Shown here one piece after another: positions 22,003 to 33,364 of a stretch of 64,000 bases of DNA (within the stretch, counting starts at the first letter, position 1; each line of letters starts with the position of its first letter). The stretch spans positions 248,001 through 312,000 of the forward strand of contig CANTFL010001342.1 in NCBI GenBank assembly GCA_947650285.1, written 5' to 3'. The stretch is from Hyaloperonospora brassicae. Lineage: Eukaryota; Oomycota; Peronosporomycetes; Peronosporales; Peronosporaceae. The notes beneath the pieces were generated by a model. That model was not told where the DNA came from. It searched no databases and saw only the letters and a list, made by a program, of their open reading frames with translations. A program made the translations under genes and the position numbers.

Positions 22003-22395
22003 TGTAACGGGGAACATCCTTGCGTGAACTTAACGCAAGGGTTTGGGTGCCCCTGATAGACGTACACGAGTCAAACGAGGAAGCGTAGATAAGGAAAAAG
22101 TAAAACTGTTATATTGATATAATTAAGTCTTTTTGTTACTGTCTCGCTGTTTGACTTGACTTAATTATGTTAATATAACTGAGTGTATGGTGACGTCTCG
22201 TCACCACTCATTGCGCGCGTCCTGCGGCGATTGGTGGGTTGATATCATCACGATATCAACCAATGAGCAGACCCTTTGGTCGCCTCACCAATATCACCAC
22301 TATCGGTGATATTGTTCAAAGAATATTCAACTTAATATTCTTTATTGTCACTTTCTTAAGAGTGACACTTCCATGTAACGGGCTGCCCCGTTACA
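22003..22395 (-). repeat. 5' LTR of the Gypsy chromovirus
   Basis: 393 bases with the same ends as 14413-14804, followed by the target duplication GGGTG at 22396-22400. It is immediately followed by the remainder of an older LTR in the opposite orientation, which makes the terminal CCCGTTACA motif appear twice in a row. Confidence 0.95.
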
Positions 22396-22852
22396 GGGTG
22401 AGCCCGTTACATAAAAATTGATTCGAATGTATCAATTTAGCTGATTATTTGTTGGAATTAAGGTTCAATTTATATTACTCGAAAAGAGGTAATGTTGGCA
22501 AATATTACCCCCGAGGATAATATTCGTGGTTGCTCCACTTCTTGTTTGATGTACACGGTACATCTACTAACATGACCACCAATCGCTGCGGGACGCGCGC
22601 ACTGGGTGGTGAGCGAAGAACCCATATAGGCGATTGTAGTTTAGTATAGTTATCTCAAGATAAAGATGGTTTATTAAGATTCATAACTATATTAGATACA
22701 GTTCTACTTGTTCCCTTATACAGCACTTTCAGGTTCTGTCTGCTTCGGTTGCGCTTCCTCGCCACGTGTACGTGACGTCGGGGGCATGCAGCTATGTGTT
22801 CAGTCACGAAAAGTCCTTGACAGTCATATGACAAGAGTCGTGCTTTGTTACA
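22396..22852 (+). repeat. Older LTR in opposite orientation, target of the Gypsy insertion
   Basis: Read as reverse complement, this matches the diverged LTR at 41579-42026 across most of its length. Shared landmarks include GTGAGCCCGTTACAT at the start, ACCACCAATCGCTGC near 22580, GGTGGTGAGC near 22606, GTTCTGTCTGCTTCG near 22733, and CACGTGTACGTGACGTCGGG near 22763. It ends with TTGTTACA at 22852 followed by AAAAA. With the fragment at 14401-14412 it forms a solo LTR of about 465 bases, interrupted by the younger element. Confidence 0.85.
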
Positions 22853-25800
22853 AAAAAGCTACCTGATTCGCGAAGAAAAATGCTGTCGACTCGGTGGTAA
22901 AACTCGTGATGCTAGTGTACACTACATTATTTTGTTAATACTTGTTTGAAAATAAGAGATTGACTTACTTTAGTTTGAGTGGTCCGTTTAACTTAAGGGC
23001 ATCACCATGACCCTTTTTGTACATCCGTAATATAATACATGAAAACATATGGTAGTTATTCCGTTTCTAATTGATTGGTACGTTAAAATAATGTCGTGTT
23101 GTGCATTCAGTTTTTTATATTGTCTTGTAATTTGATATGTATTCTTTTAAGACATGATGTCAGGCCTATTAAAGGAATTTTGTTTATCAAATGCGTCTCA
23201 TCGGCGAAGACTTTGCACATAATGTAACGATATTCGACAATGCTTTTTCGACTCAGATAATCTCGCCTAAAATATCAAGCATATAATAATTTGGCTACCA
23301 GTATCGAGTAGCCAAGTTATGAATAGAAGTACTCCCTCAACCAAGTCGTCAATTACCGACAAATCTAAATTTTTGTTGCGTGATGTAGATTGACACATGT
23401 GTTTATATGTTGTTAAACAGAATAAATTGTTTGGATAGGCATTATAAATGGACAAATCATGGTTAAGTATAATCATTTAGAAGATATGAAATGTGGTTAG
23501 ACTCAATGCAGCCATCAAAGCATCTAAAATCTGTCTCTGCAGCACTTAAATTGCATTTAATATTTTTCATTTAGTTATAAAAATGCAAATATCACATATT
23601 GGGTCTTCATCTATTGTGGATGTTTGTGCGAACCCTTCAGTTGTCAAGTGCAGTCGTGAGGCAATATGGCGGTCGATATATAGTGCTAGGTTTTCATTTG
23701 TATTATCATGATCACATTGTGATCATAAAGCAATAATACATGAAGGATGGGGCGTCGCAAGTACAGGGGAAGTATGGACGCCCGCGATTCTTAGTCAAGC
23801 AGAATTTGGGGTGTACATGTTCGTCATGCCAATCATGTCTTTCCGCTCCATAGCATGTGTAGCCAAGGTTTAAATTGGTTATAAACTGCAAATATAACTC
23901 GCAGCAGTATTGTAATCAGGCATACAAAGCCATCTCGTATGAAACTGCTGTAGTCTACACATTTTGTGTGCGTCCACAATATTTCCTCATGACCATAAGG
24001 TCGTTTAAAACACTAAATACAATGCAAATAGCATGCGAAATGGACGCCCAATCACCAGATTGTTGAAAGTTCGGTGGTATCAACAATGCATCAGGCTCAT
24101 AATCTCTCGTAAATTTTGCATATCTGTCTTGATCGCGGAATCCATTACCTCGGCCTTACATGTTCTTAATTGACGCAAGTCAATCGTACAGGTAAGTATT
24201 GAATATATGGCGGTCCTGGGGCTGGAGCGGTAATATGTCACTGGTGTTTGCTTTATATTTAGCCGGAATTTGTGATCTATCAATCTACGGAGAAAGACCG
24301 TTACAGTGATACAATATAATAATAATGTCTTCGTGATAACGGCAATGTTGGTCTTGCGATGATTCGCGCAATTATGATTCCGTAAGGAATGTTTGACACG
24401 ACCCATAAAGGAACAAGCCACAAAAATCCGTCGATTTATATTTCGACATACCCTATGCGACATTATAAATACGCAAATTTTCGAATTTCTCCAATACATG
24501 TACTGCAACTCGTTGCTGCTCTCAAGTATACCTCAAAATGCAGTGACTAGTATAAAGTATGCCTATATTTGAGAACAAATTAATTGATTTAAACACGACT
24601 CACTTTATTTAAAGTATATAAGAAGTTTGAGCTTTAATGACCGAATCTAGGAAATACCCAGTTGCAAAATTATGCGAACATTAGTCATTATTACTTCTCT
24701 GAGTCACACCGTCGCTCGAAGACAATATGATTGCGTAATGCCTTATATTTATGCAATTATTTTTTTATAGAACCCTTTGAGCATTTGTTTAAACCCGCTG
24801 CAATTCAAAGTCATCATGACCTCCCCTATATCAACGCATCAGCAAAAAATGGTGATATTTATTTATCTACCATGATGTATATCATCGATTCAATGTTGTT
24901 TTTCCTTGCATGTAATTGAAATGTATAAACGTCGATACGCATCCTTAGCATATCAGCTTGACACTATCACATCTTCCAGTCCCGGCCCCGGTGGCCGAGT
25001 ATAAAGTATTGGTATAGGGACCTGGGTATAAGTGGATCGATAGTCGTGCACGGGCGGTACACATCGCCGGAGATTGACTTACAAAGTCGGATATAGTAAT
25101 CTTTTGGTCACAGGTATACATGATAAACCTTTCTGTCCACATCTTCCAGTAAAATGTTGTAGGCATGTATCGATGACTTTCGGAGGTGCACTTTAACACC
25201 ATAAGAATGAGGTTTTAAAACTGCTTTATCCTGTGCGGAAGAATTTTTAGTATAACAGCGCATTTATTAATATGAGCGAGAACTAGGGGAACCTTTAGTC
25301 ATTTAGAAAATGCAATTGGTGTATATTTGTCCCCTTTTATTATGAGTATGCTATTTTAGTCATATAGCCATACTTCCAAAGCTATCTATGTACGTACGGC
25401 CGATTTAATTGATTTAGTCTCTTCGATGAACACCAGATGTTTAAGGCGATAATAGATATCGATATACAAAGTTAATTTAATGAGTATATATATAACATTG
25501 GGAACCGCCATTTAGCCATTACTTTCTTTCTCATTGCCCAGAAATCCCAAATTTGTCGAAATTTGATTAGTCAAAGGGTAAAATGGGAATCAATCAGTAA
25601 GATAAACCAAATATCCGTACTTTACGACGATACTCTTGCGCTTCTTGGAGTTGCGTTGATCGACATGGTGTTGAGCTGTTATCGCTATGTTGCTGCTGCT
25701 CGGAAGTGTAACAAGCCTGTGATACCGGTGATCAACCCATTTGATTTTGTATAATATTTGCTGCTTCGACAGCGTGTACGCTCATGATCACGGAAGAGCG

Positions 25801-28800
25801 TCAGTGGCTGCTGGCATCCTCGGGTTTTCCCGTGGGTATCGAAGCTTGTATTTTGCAGGTATATATCGTGTGAAGAATTGCAGGTTACTGGTGCAACAGA
25901 ACATTGAAGAGAAGCCACTTAACGTGAGTATCAACTATTGCAGATTGTGGTTAAGTTTAAACAAGGCCACACGGAATAGTTGGTGGTCACCATGCTGGCT
26001 CTGAAACGGTGCTGGATAATTTGCGCGCTTGTTCACCACAATTAAGGATACGTAACGGTGTTACTGAAGTATGTAATTAGATTCGATGACGTGTCAGTCA
26101 ATGATTTATAGACATGATGCCTACATACTGGCATATAATTTAGTAAATAGGTCAGCGGTCCTGCTATTGTTGTGAGCACATAATACCAGATAATCGTCAA
26201 AGCTATATATAAGTGTGTCTTTCTGTAATCGATCCGACCAAAGTTATCTTGGCTTCGCATACATCAAGCGCATACATGAAATTTGATAAATAAAAGGTGT
26301 GCTATGATGCGATCATCATACCGACATTGGAAGTGTACCGCAAACGTTATAAAAAATCACGACAACCGATAATAACATCTACACATTGAAGTAAGCTACG
26401 CATAGCAAGTAATAGTTCATGCGACGCAACATAGCTATACCTTGTGTATATTTGGATATTCTTAAATGTCTTGACAGAAAATAAACAAGATGTGCCAGCT
26501 TCCTGGACAAAATTCGCCTAGCTCCCCAGCTCAGCAGGCTGACTATTTTGTGGTAATCATACAAACACTTCGGCGTATAAAAAAATGCCCATCGAATGAC
26601 TTCTGATAATACCAAGCGCGATAAATGAGTTTTTTAATAACAAATTCCGACTTTGCTTCATTATTCAAGCTATGAGACTGACTAGATAAAAATATAAAGG
26701 CAACAGAAACAGGTAAACGTGCACAATTTCATCAGAATGAAATTAATCGGAGGACCTAAATGTTGGTTTTGTAAACAAACATTATAAGTATAGGCATATA
26801 TTTACCAATACTTTACCCAGCGCTATAACGCTTTAACTATGCCTTTTTAACTACGCAAATTGAATTATGTCATGTTCAAGCAACGAGTCCGTATTTGAGT
26901 ATGATGTCCATACGTTTAAAGCAATATAGGAATGTACAAGAAAATGATGTCATTTGACGAGATAAATCAATAAATATTTGTAAGTTACCGTATGCGACTT
27001 ATATGATGAGTATCTTACTTTGCATAATCCAATTGCCACTTTCTTACCGGCTTCTTATAAAAATTTTCTTATTTTATTAATGTATGTCGATAAGGTGAGC
27101 TTAATGTTGAATTTATTGTGTAATAAACAAACGCGTTTCTTGATCAAAATCTTCGAATATTATGTCCTATACAACGCCTACATTCACTTCGTGTAATTAC
27201 CAATATTTTATTCTTACCTCGCTTCTGTTCTAATGAGTCTATGTGTTTTTTACCCATTATAAAGTGTTTATATATTTTTTTATAGTCCTTTTAAAACCTT
27301 TGAATGTTCGGAGTGCGTTAGTTAAATCGACATACGTGACGTTGGACGCCGATACCAACCACATATAAACGCACAAGCACCAACACCCTACTTCTCACTA
27401 TAAAAACCTCAATTAATATTTACACTCTTGCGACTCGCTCTATCTAGTTTATTCTAGTGCATTTGCTGCTTGATTTCGTATGAACGCTAAACGAAAAGTT
27501 AGCATAGGTAAGCATTACTGAGACCTAATCTTGTGTCTACACCAACATGTTAGTGAGGGGTAGCACCGGGTGTTATCTATCATGCATTTTACCAAATTTA
27601 TCGTTTAACACATTCTGACATGTGGAACTATATTAAGGCGAAAGAAAAGGTCGTCCTATCGTTGAACAAAAGTTGCTACCTAGGTAGGTGCTGGTTTAGT
27701 ATCGCCGTGGTCAACGCGACTAAGGCTATTTATACGACATGTGTCTTAGTTTTTACCTGACGTTTAATCAACCTGGACTTACGCCCATTTAAAAAGCAAC
27801 ATCACTCATTATATACTATACAGTGCGCACGTGACAATGTGTTTTATAAGGTTTCGCTCCTGAACGATACATTAAATCGAGTACAATGAGAATACTTAAT
27901 ATGTAGAAAAGAGGAGAATTGATTTTGAGGGTCACATTCTAATATTGTTTTGTCTAAAAATATAAGGCTATTTGAACATATTACTTATAACATTATTGAA
28001 TATACCGCGTAATTAGTAAATTTGAAACGCAGAAACTTAGCTGCATTTATTTATATATTAATGAAATGAGTAATATTGAAGAATTGTCTTATTATTTATT
28101 CATCCTTTATTCTTTAGCATCGCCATAGTACCTGAGCTAGACACCTTGTCATGTTCGCTATTTTTTAAATTAGCATCCGGGTACGCACATGAATCTGGTT
28201 ACCCCTTTTGCCATAAAATATCCTGGATTTAGAAATAATATGTCTTAATATAGCCGCGTCACATTATTATTGCTTATTCTTTACATCGATATGGGCAATG
28301 ATGCGCCGCAAATGGATAGTACAAACTTGTAGTGCTATATATCGACACAATCTATCACTTACTGATAATCCTAGAATATATAATGTCATTCACTTCGTTC
28401 AACCTTTTCTTAAAATGATATAATCGAGGTACAAGTAAGTTTCAAATTTATATATTTTTCGATTAATTTCGAAACATCATAATTGTACTCCGATTTGGTT
28501 TACATATTCGCCTTCTGTGATATTTCAGATTCTATATTAATAAATTAATTTATCGAATACAATTGAAGCGAATTTGTTGTCAAAGTGCTATCGACATTTA
28601 CATGAAAGATAGTGGATCAACCACTTATATTGCTGCGACGCACAAATGTGCTTTTATCAATTTGCAAAGAAGGGGCTACGCGTGTTTTGGAATCGTAAGA
28701 CTTCTGTATAGTCCATTTTTAATATTTTCATAACATTTACTCGCTAAAACGTCTCGTTCGATCATAAAGATAGGTTTTCATTTCTTGACTGTAGCATATC

Positions 28801-31800
28801 AAAAAGTTAAGCCTACGATCTTGAAACTATTGTCGTCACCGATTCACCTACGCATTTAATCATAATTATTTATCGTTTTAGCTTCTTATATAGTTTAACA
28901 TACATCGTGTACTTTGCGCCTGGTTGGGCTTTTAAGTGCTTCCTTAGGAGTCTGTAATATCCATCTCGATCAGCGTAATGGTACATTGTATTTATGATAA
29001 TACGCATTTACATCGAGCAAAGAACCCGTATACATTGCAATTTTGTTCGGCAATTGCAATGTCGATCGAAAGCGTTGCAAGACAATTTTATCGTGTAAGC
29101 TGTTGCTTCGATACACCCAAATCAATTGGTGATGCTCGGTCCTTGTCGATCCAGCTTTAAGATTCTTATTCTTTATTTTTACAAATATCAGATGGGTGTC
29201 GAGATCAACGCCAAAGAGGCTATCTGTTAAAACGTATTTTACATCGTCCACATGCACCGTAGTCAACACCATATTTTTCGAGTCGGACTTGCGAAGTTGA
29301 GGGTCCAACAGCTAAGTTTTCTGTCAGCATTACCTCGTCCGATGATTATGATTGAATTTTTTTATCGCATGTCAAAATGTGTGCGTAGACTTTTTCGCAA
29401 TCTTAATTGAATAATCCAATATTTAAGGTTCACGCGAAATCCTAAGAGAAAGCATTCCAAGTTTAGTGGCCAATCTTTTATACAAAAATGTAGCTTCATG
29501 AAATGTGTCGAATGATGCATATTAAGCATATAAGCAAGCATTGAATAAATAAACGCTGAATATGATTTTTTGACATAACGTATTTTTGATGAGTCGGTAT
29601 CCCTTTTAATATATTTTGATACTATCGATCCTCTGCTAATATGACGAACAGTAGATATTTTTGTCGGAAGATGGCGGTTGGGATCACCGCATGTGACGTG
29701 AGTCCCCGTTATGGCATTTAATGGTCAATGTAGCAATCGATGCCCAATTGTCCATCGCGATACTCGATATACAACCCAAATCTTCAAAAGCGGAACTAAG
29801 CATTAGTACGTTACCATACACATTAACCAAAAACAAAATAATACGCCGCACCTCATATATTGTTTTGTACAATTCAAGTTTATAAGTCATTATCATCTTA
29901 AACAAAATACTGACCTCTAGTTTCTTTAGTATATGCAGAATTATTCAGATTTACCATTTGCGGTTTTGTGTACAAGTATCTGACTACCCCCGTCCTAACT
30001 CAATATTAATTATGATAAAACGAATGTATTTTCAATCGTATGTTTTATAAAAAAATAATGTAGATAGTCAATTCTAGCCATCCCGCGCAAAACATAATTT
30101 TTAGGTCTACATCTGATTTTAAATCAATCGTTTGATATTTTTTAATGATGGATTAATTGGTCCAATAAACCTTTGTAATTATCGAGTCAATCTTGTCGTT
30201 TCATTTGCACCTCTCAGGTCTCCATGTTAGCATGAGTGTCAGCACTCTTTATAAGGTTGTGTATTATCATTTAAGGTTAATTACGTTTTACAACATATGT
30301 CCCTTCATATAAAATTGGTAGCGCAATTGTTGATCAATTGATATACAATTCACATTTTTGAATGCCACTACGATAAATGCCATTCACATAAATAACTTAT
30401 ACATTCATTTCAAAAAAGATCGACCAGTGTATATAAACAGAAGGGATCGAATTGACACACAGATTTAGATCGTGTGTCATTTTACTTCATTTTACTACAC
30501 TACTTCATATCTTGAAATAGCATTTAAACAAGAATCTTGGGTCGTTACTCGATCTGAACCTGTTGATAAATGTTTATTAAAATTATAAGACGGTCAAACT
30601 GGTGTTTATCCAGTGTTCGGAGGCAAGCAAAAGTTGAGCGAAAAGTTAGCTAAATGTACACAAATAACTTGTAAATCAGCAATATCGATTTCGTATCGAT
30701 GTCGACCGGCGATTTGGCCCGACTCCTGCGTCCGACAAGCTATGCAATGATTTACAATTACGCATCATTAAATGTCAAGAACTTAGAGATGCTCTGGTGA
30801 AGCAAAAGCTTAACACCTTACTTCAATATAAAATATTCCTTTGTAGAGGCAGAAGCATACATGATCTACTTCTCGAAATCGTTATTAGTCAACAGAACAG
30901 GGCTTTTGGAAGGAGGTATACTGCTATTGACCCCGAACTTTTCTAACGATTCGCTGCAATGTCGCGGCCTCATAAAAACGTCAAATCGCGTTTCTGAGTG
31001 TTTGATGCGAGAAACTGACCTTCCGCAAAGTGCTAGGAAAAACGATGAGCATTGGTCACGTAATGGAGATACGAAACAGTCAAGCTTGTGGCAGCACGCA
31101 TGTCTGTTCAATTTACTAAATTCTGAAAAGCATAATCTGTCCCTTGCACTAAGAAAGTTTATGAGTTTTATTCCATATCAATGTCGTCTAGGCAGCGACA
31201 TGATGCGATGTACAAGAGCTCGTATGAAGCTAATATTATCTCGATCCCGATTTCGATAATAAAAAACTACAATTAACGGTTAATCGTGGAACTAAATGGG
31301 TTTGATACAAACGTCCTCAAACCCCTTTATAACATAGTGTACCATACGTTTCATCATTTGGCGTACCCATGATGAAAGCACATACGGCTGAGTGCGATTA
31401 ACAAAAGCGTATGGTCATGATTTTTTAGTTTTAGCGTGAGGAGTTTTACAGATTCTGTAATGAAAATAATGTATTGTGGCAGTATCAACAGTTTTCTAAT
31501 AGCAATTTCACATATTACACATTCAAGTACATGTTATAATGACGTGTAGGTCTTAAGCCTAAGTCATTTGAGATTCAGTCCGCAAGGACTTGATAAATCA
31601 ACTCACATCACATCATATTTAGTGTACCAAAATTCTACATCACCTTCAACTTCAACGAGCCATCTTATACAAAATTCTGTATCGAGGGCCTTAACATGTA
31701 GATTTATTTTCGAATTTCTTCTGCTCAACCTTTTCACTAATTAAAGGAACATCTGCTTTCTACGGTCTACAAACTATTTCATGTTTAGGGACCTACTAAC

Positions 31801-32306
31801 GTAACAAGTACCACTCGGTATGCTGCCCATATATTCAAGATATTTGCTCTTTTTATACCTTACTAATTTAGGATGGCGTATATCCATGCTTCGTCAAGCT
31901 TACATGATCAACTTTGCAAAGGTTTCATGTTATTCGTTCCCGTCAAGAATAAACAATGTCGCTCCGGAGGCGGCATTGTCGTTTGAACCCAAAAATTAAT
32001 GTTATATATTTTACATGTAGGCTACTCAAATAATCAACATATTTACTCTTCGCTCATTCAACTTCACACTCGCAAAATTATAGCGGTTGCCTTCATTTTT
32101 TGAAGGATTACACAAACAGTATGAGTTGCAACAGGAAATTTGATTATTCAATGGCACACGTATTCTCAGCTACTGCTGCTCGGAAGAGAGTTGACGGATT
32201 GGTCCAAAAATTTTTGCACCCTACAATTAAGCGCAAAGTGTCAGCCAAATAAGAAGACGTGCGAAGCGCAAAAATATGCTGTGTATAAAAAGGAAAAGGA
32301 AAGTAA
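22853..32306. other. AT-rich block without recognisable genes
   Basis: About 9.5 kb of visibly AT-rich sequence with only short chance-length frames. Places that might be worn coding DNA are 25563-26004 (plus), 28970-29308 (minus, containing TTVHVDDV, faintly like an RT active site), 29684-29905 (minus) and 30861-31259 (plus). None carries a motif strong enough to name. I see no tandem array, tRNA or LTR here. Old, heavily mutated transposon DNA or heterochromatin is the likeliest reading. Confidence 0.5.
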
Positions 32307-32450
32307 GGCCACGACTAGGGGCAATATTCACTTTTGCTAGGGCACACCCCACTTTTGATACGAGCACACCTCATTCTGGATAGGGGAAGTCTTATCTTTG
32401 CTACGGGCCCACCCATTCACCTAAAATGACAAAAACGACTTCGTATTTGA
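32307..32450. repeat. MULE-like terminal repeat near the tubulin pseudogene
   Basis: GGCCACGACTAGGGGCA, repeated GGGCACACCCCACTTTTG-type units, and CCTAAAATGACAAAAACGACT recur in the same order at 42795-42880, just before the MULE transposase relic. It is probably an element end of that family. Here it sits about 80 bases before the alpha-tubulin homology. Confidence 0.55.
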
Positions 32451-32529
32451 TAGTTTTGAATGAAACGTATAGCACGCGATCACTTACTACTGCTCCCTGT
32501 CTTCCGAACTTCATACGGAAGATCCACTC

Positions 32530-33255
32530 AGACGCAAAATTTATTCAAATCGTCTGGGCCACGGCGACATCCTAATGGTCAATGCCTGCTGTAATTTCTA
32601 CAGTCTCGAACACCGTATCCAATCCAATGGTGTAATGCCGAGTGTCCTGACCATCAGCAGTGGTAACGACTCGTTTTTGACGTTTTTTTGCCGAGAAAGG
32701 CACGGGCAAAAATGTACCGCGTGCTGTATTTGTGTGCTACCGTCTGTGCAAGGTACGTACCGGTACGTATTTTTATTTGTTCCTCCCCAGTAAGATCATT
32801 TCGGGTAAGAAGAAGCTAAAAACAATTACGCACGAGGTCGTTATACAATTGGAAAAGAGCATGTTGACCTGGTACTGGACCGGGCGCGAGAAGTAGTAGA
32901 TGCATGTACTGGACTGCAATAATTCAAGGTGTACAATGCTCAGGGTGGAGGCACAGGCTCTGGACTGGGTTCGCTATTGTTTGATTTTCTATCAGTCAAT
33001 ATTGGGCGGAAACGTCTATTATGTTTATACAATTTTACTCCTTGCCCCTGGTCTCGTCAACATGTGTGGATCCTTATCAGTCGGTGTTATTTACACTCGA
33101 TGATCTACCACACGGACTTAGCTTTAATGCTGAAGAATCAAGCCATTGGTAGATCGATAATCGACGTTTATTCTATATTTAGCGGCCGTCTTACACAAAT
33201 TTAAATTGGTTATGTACGATCGTCGCTGACGACGTCGCTGCATTTTGTTAAACTG
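32530..33255 (+). pseudogene. Processed alpha-tubulin pseudogene (N-terminal half)
   Basis: One frame shows strong, intron-free similarity to alpha-tubulin from near its first residues to about residue 240. Landmarks are VNACCNFYSLEHRIQ (family VGNACWELYCLEHGIQ), [28 protein letters not shown], the GTP-binding GGGTGSGLGSLL loop, HTDLALMLKNQAI, and SSLTTSLHF. In-frame stops occur at 32791, 32806, near 32914 and near 33202, and the frame after 33255 loses similarity, so the C-terminal half is missing. Absence of introns and of the normal start context suggests a retrocopy or a fragment captured by a transposon. It cannot make tubulin. Confidence 0.9.
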
Positions 33256-33364
33256 CGGATGCAAACGTGGAAGGCGCGCTGTGAGCTGGACATCTCGTCG
33301 AGGTGTTGCGGTGGCCGACGTCACCTCATACGCTGCATTTTCCGCTCACCTCCGCTTCTGCGGT

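Larger units (their letters stand above)
14413..22395 (-). mobile_element. Ty3/Gypsy chromovirus, full length but inactivated
   Basis: An 8.0-kb LTR retrotransposon reads on the minus strand. It has LTRs at 14413-14804 and 22003-22395 beginning TGTAACGGG and ending CCCGTTACA, and a perfect 5-base target duplication GGGTG (14408-14412 and 22396-22400). There is a primer-binding site next to the 5' LTR and a purine tract next to the 3' LTR. Domain order is gag with a CCHC knuckle, protease, RT, RNase H, integrase, chromodomain, which places it among chromoviruses. Internal frames carry several stops and frameshifts, and the LTRs differ at roughly 5% of positions, so the copy is dead and not very recent. 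The entire element is saturated with short inverted repeats (see findings). Confidence 0.95.

Noticed and set aside
14413..22395. CRISPR-like or terminator interpretation of the many stems
   Set aside because: The stems are all different in sequence, irregularly spaced, and lie inside a eukaryotic retrotransposon with coding function, so neither an array nor terminators fit.
24080..24508. 142-codon minus-strand frame in the AT-rich block
   Set aside because: Composition is that of random AT-rich translation, with no domain or conserved motif.
28970..29308. Possible copia reverse transcriptase (TTVHVDDV)
   Set aside because: Only one short motif resembles the active site; neighbouring RT landmarks are missing and the region is AT-rich chance sequence.
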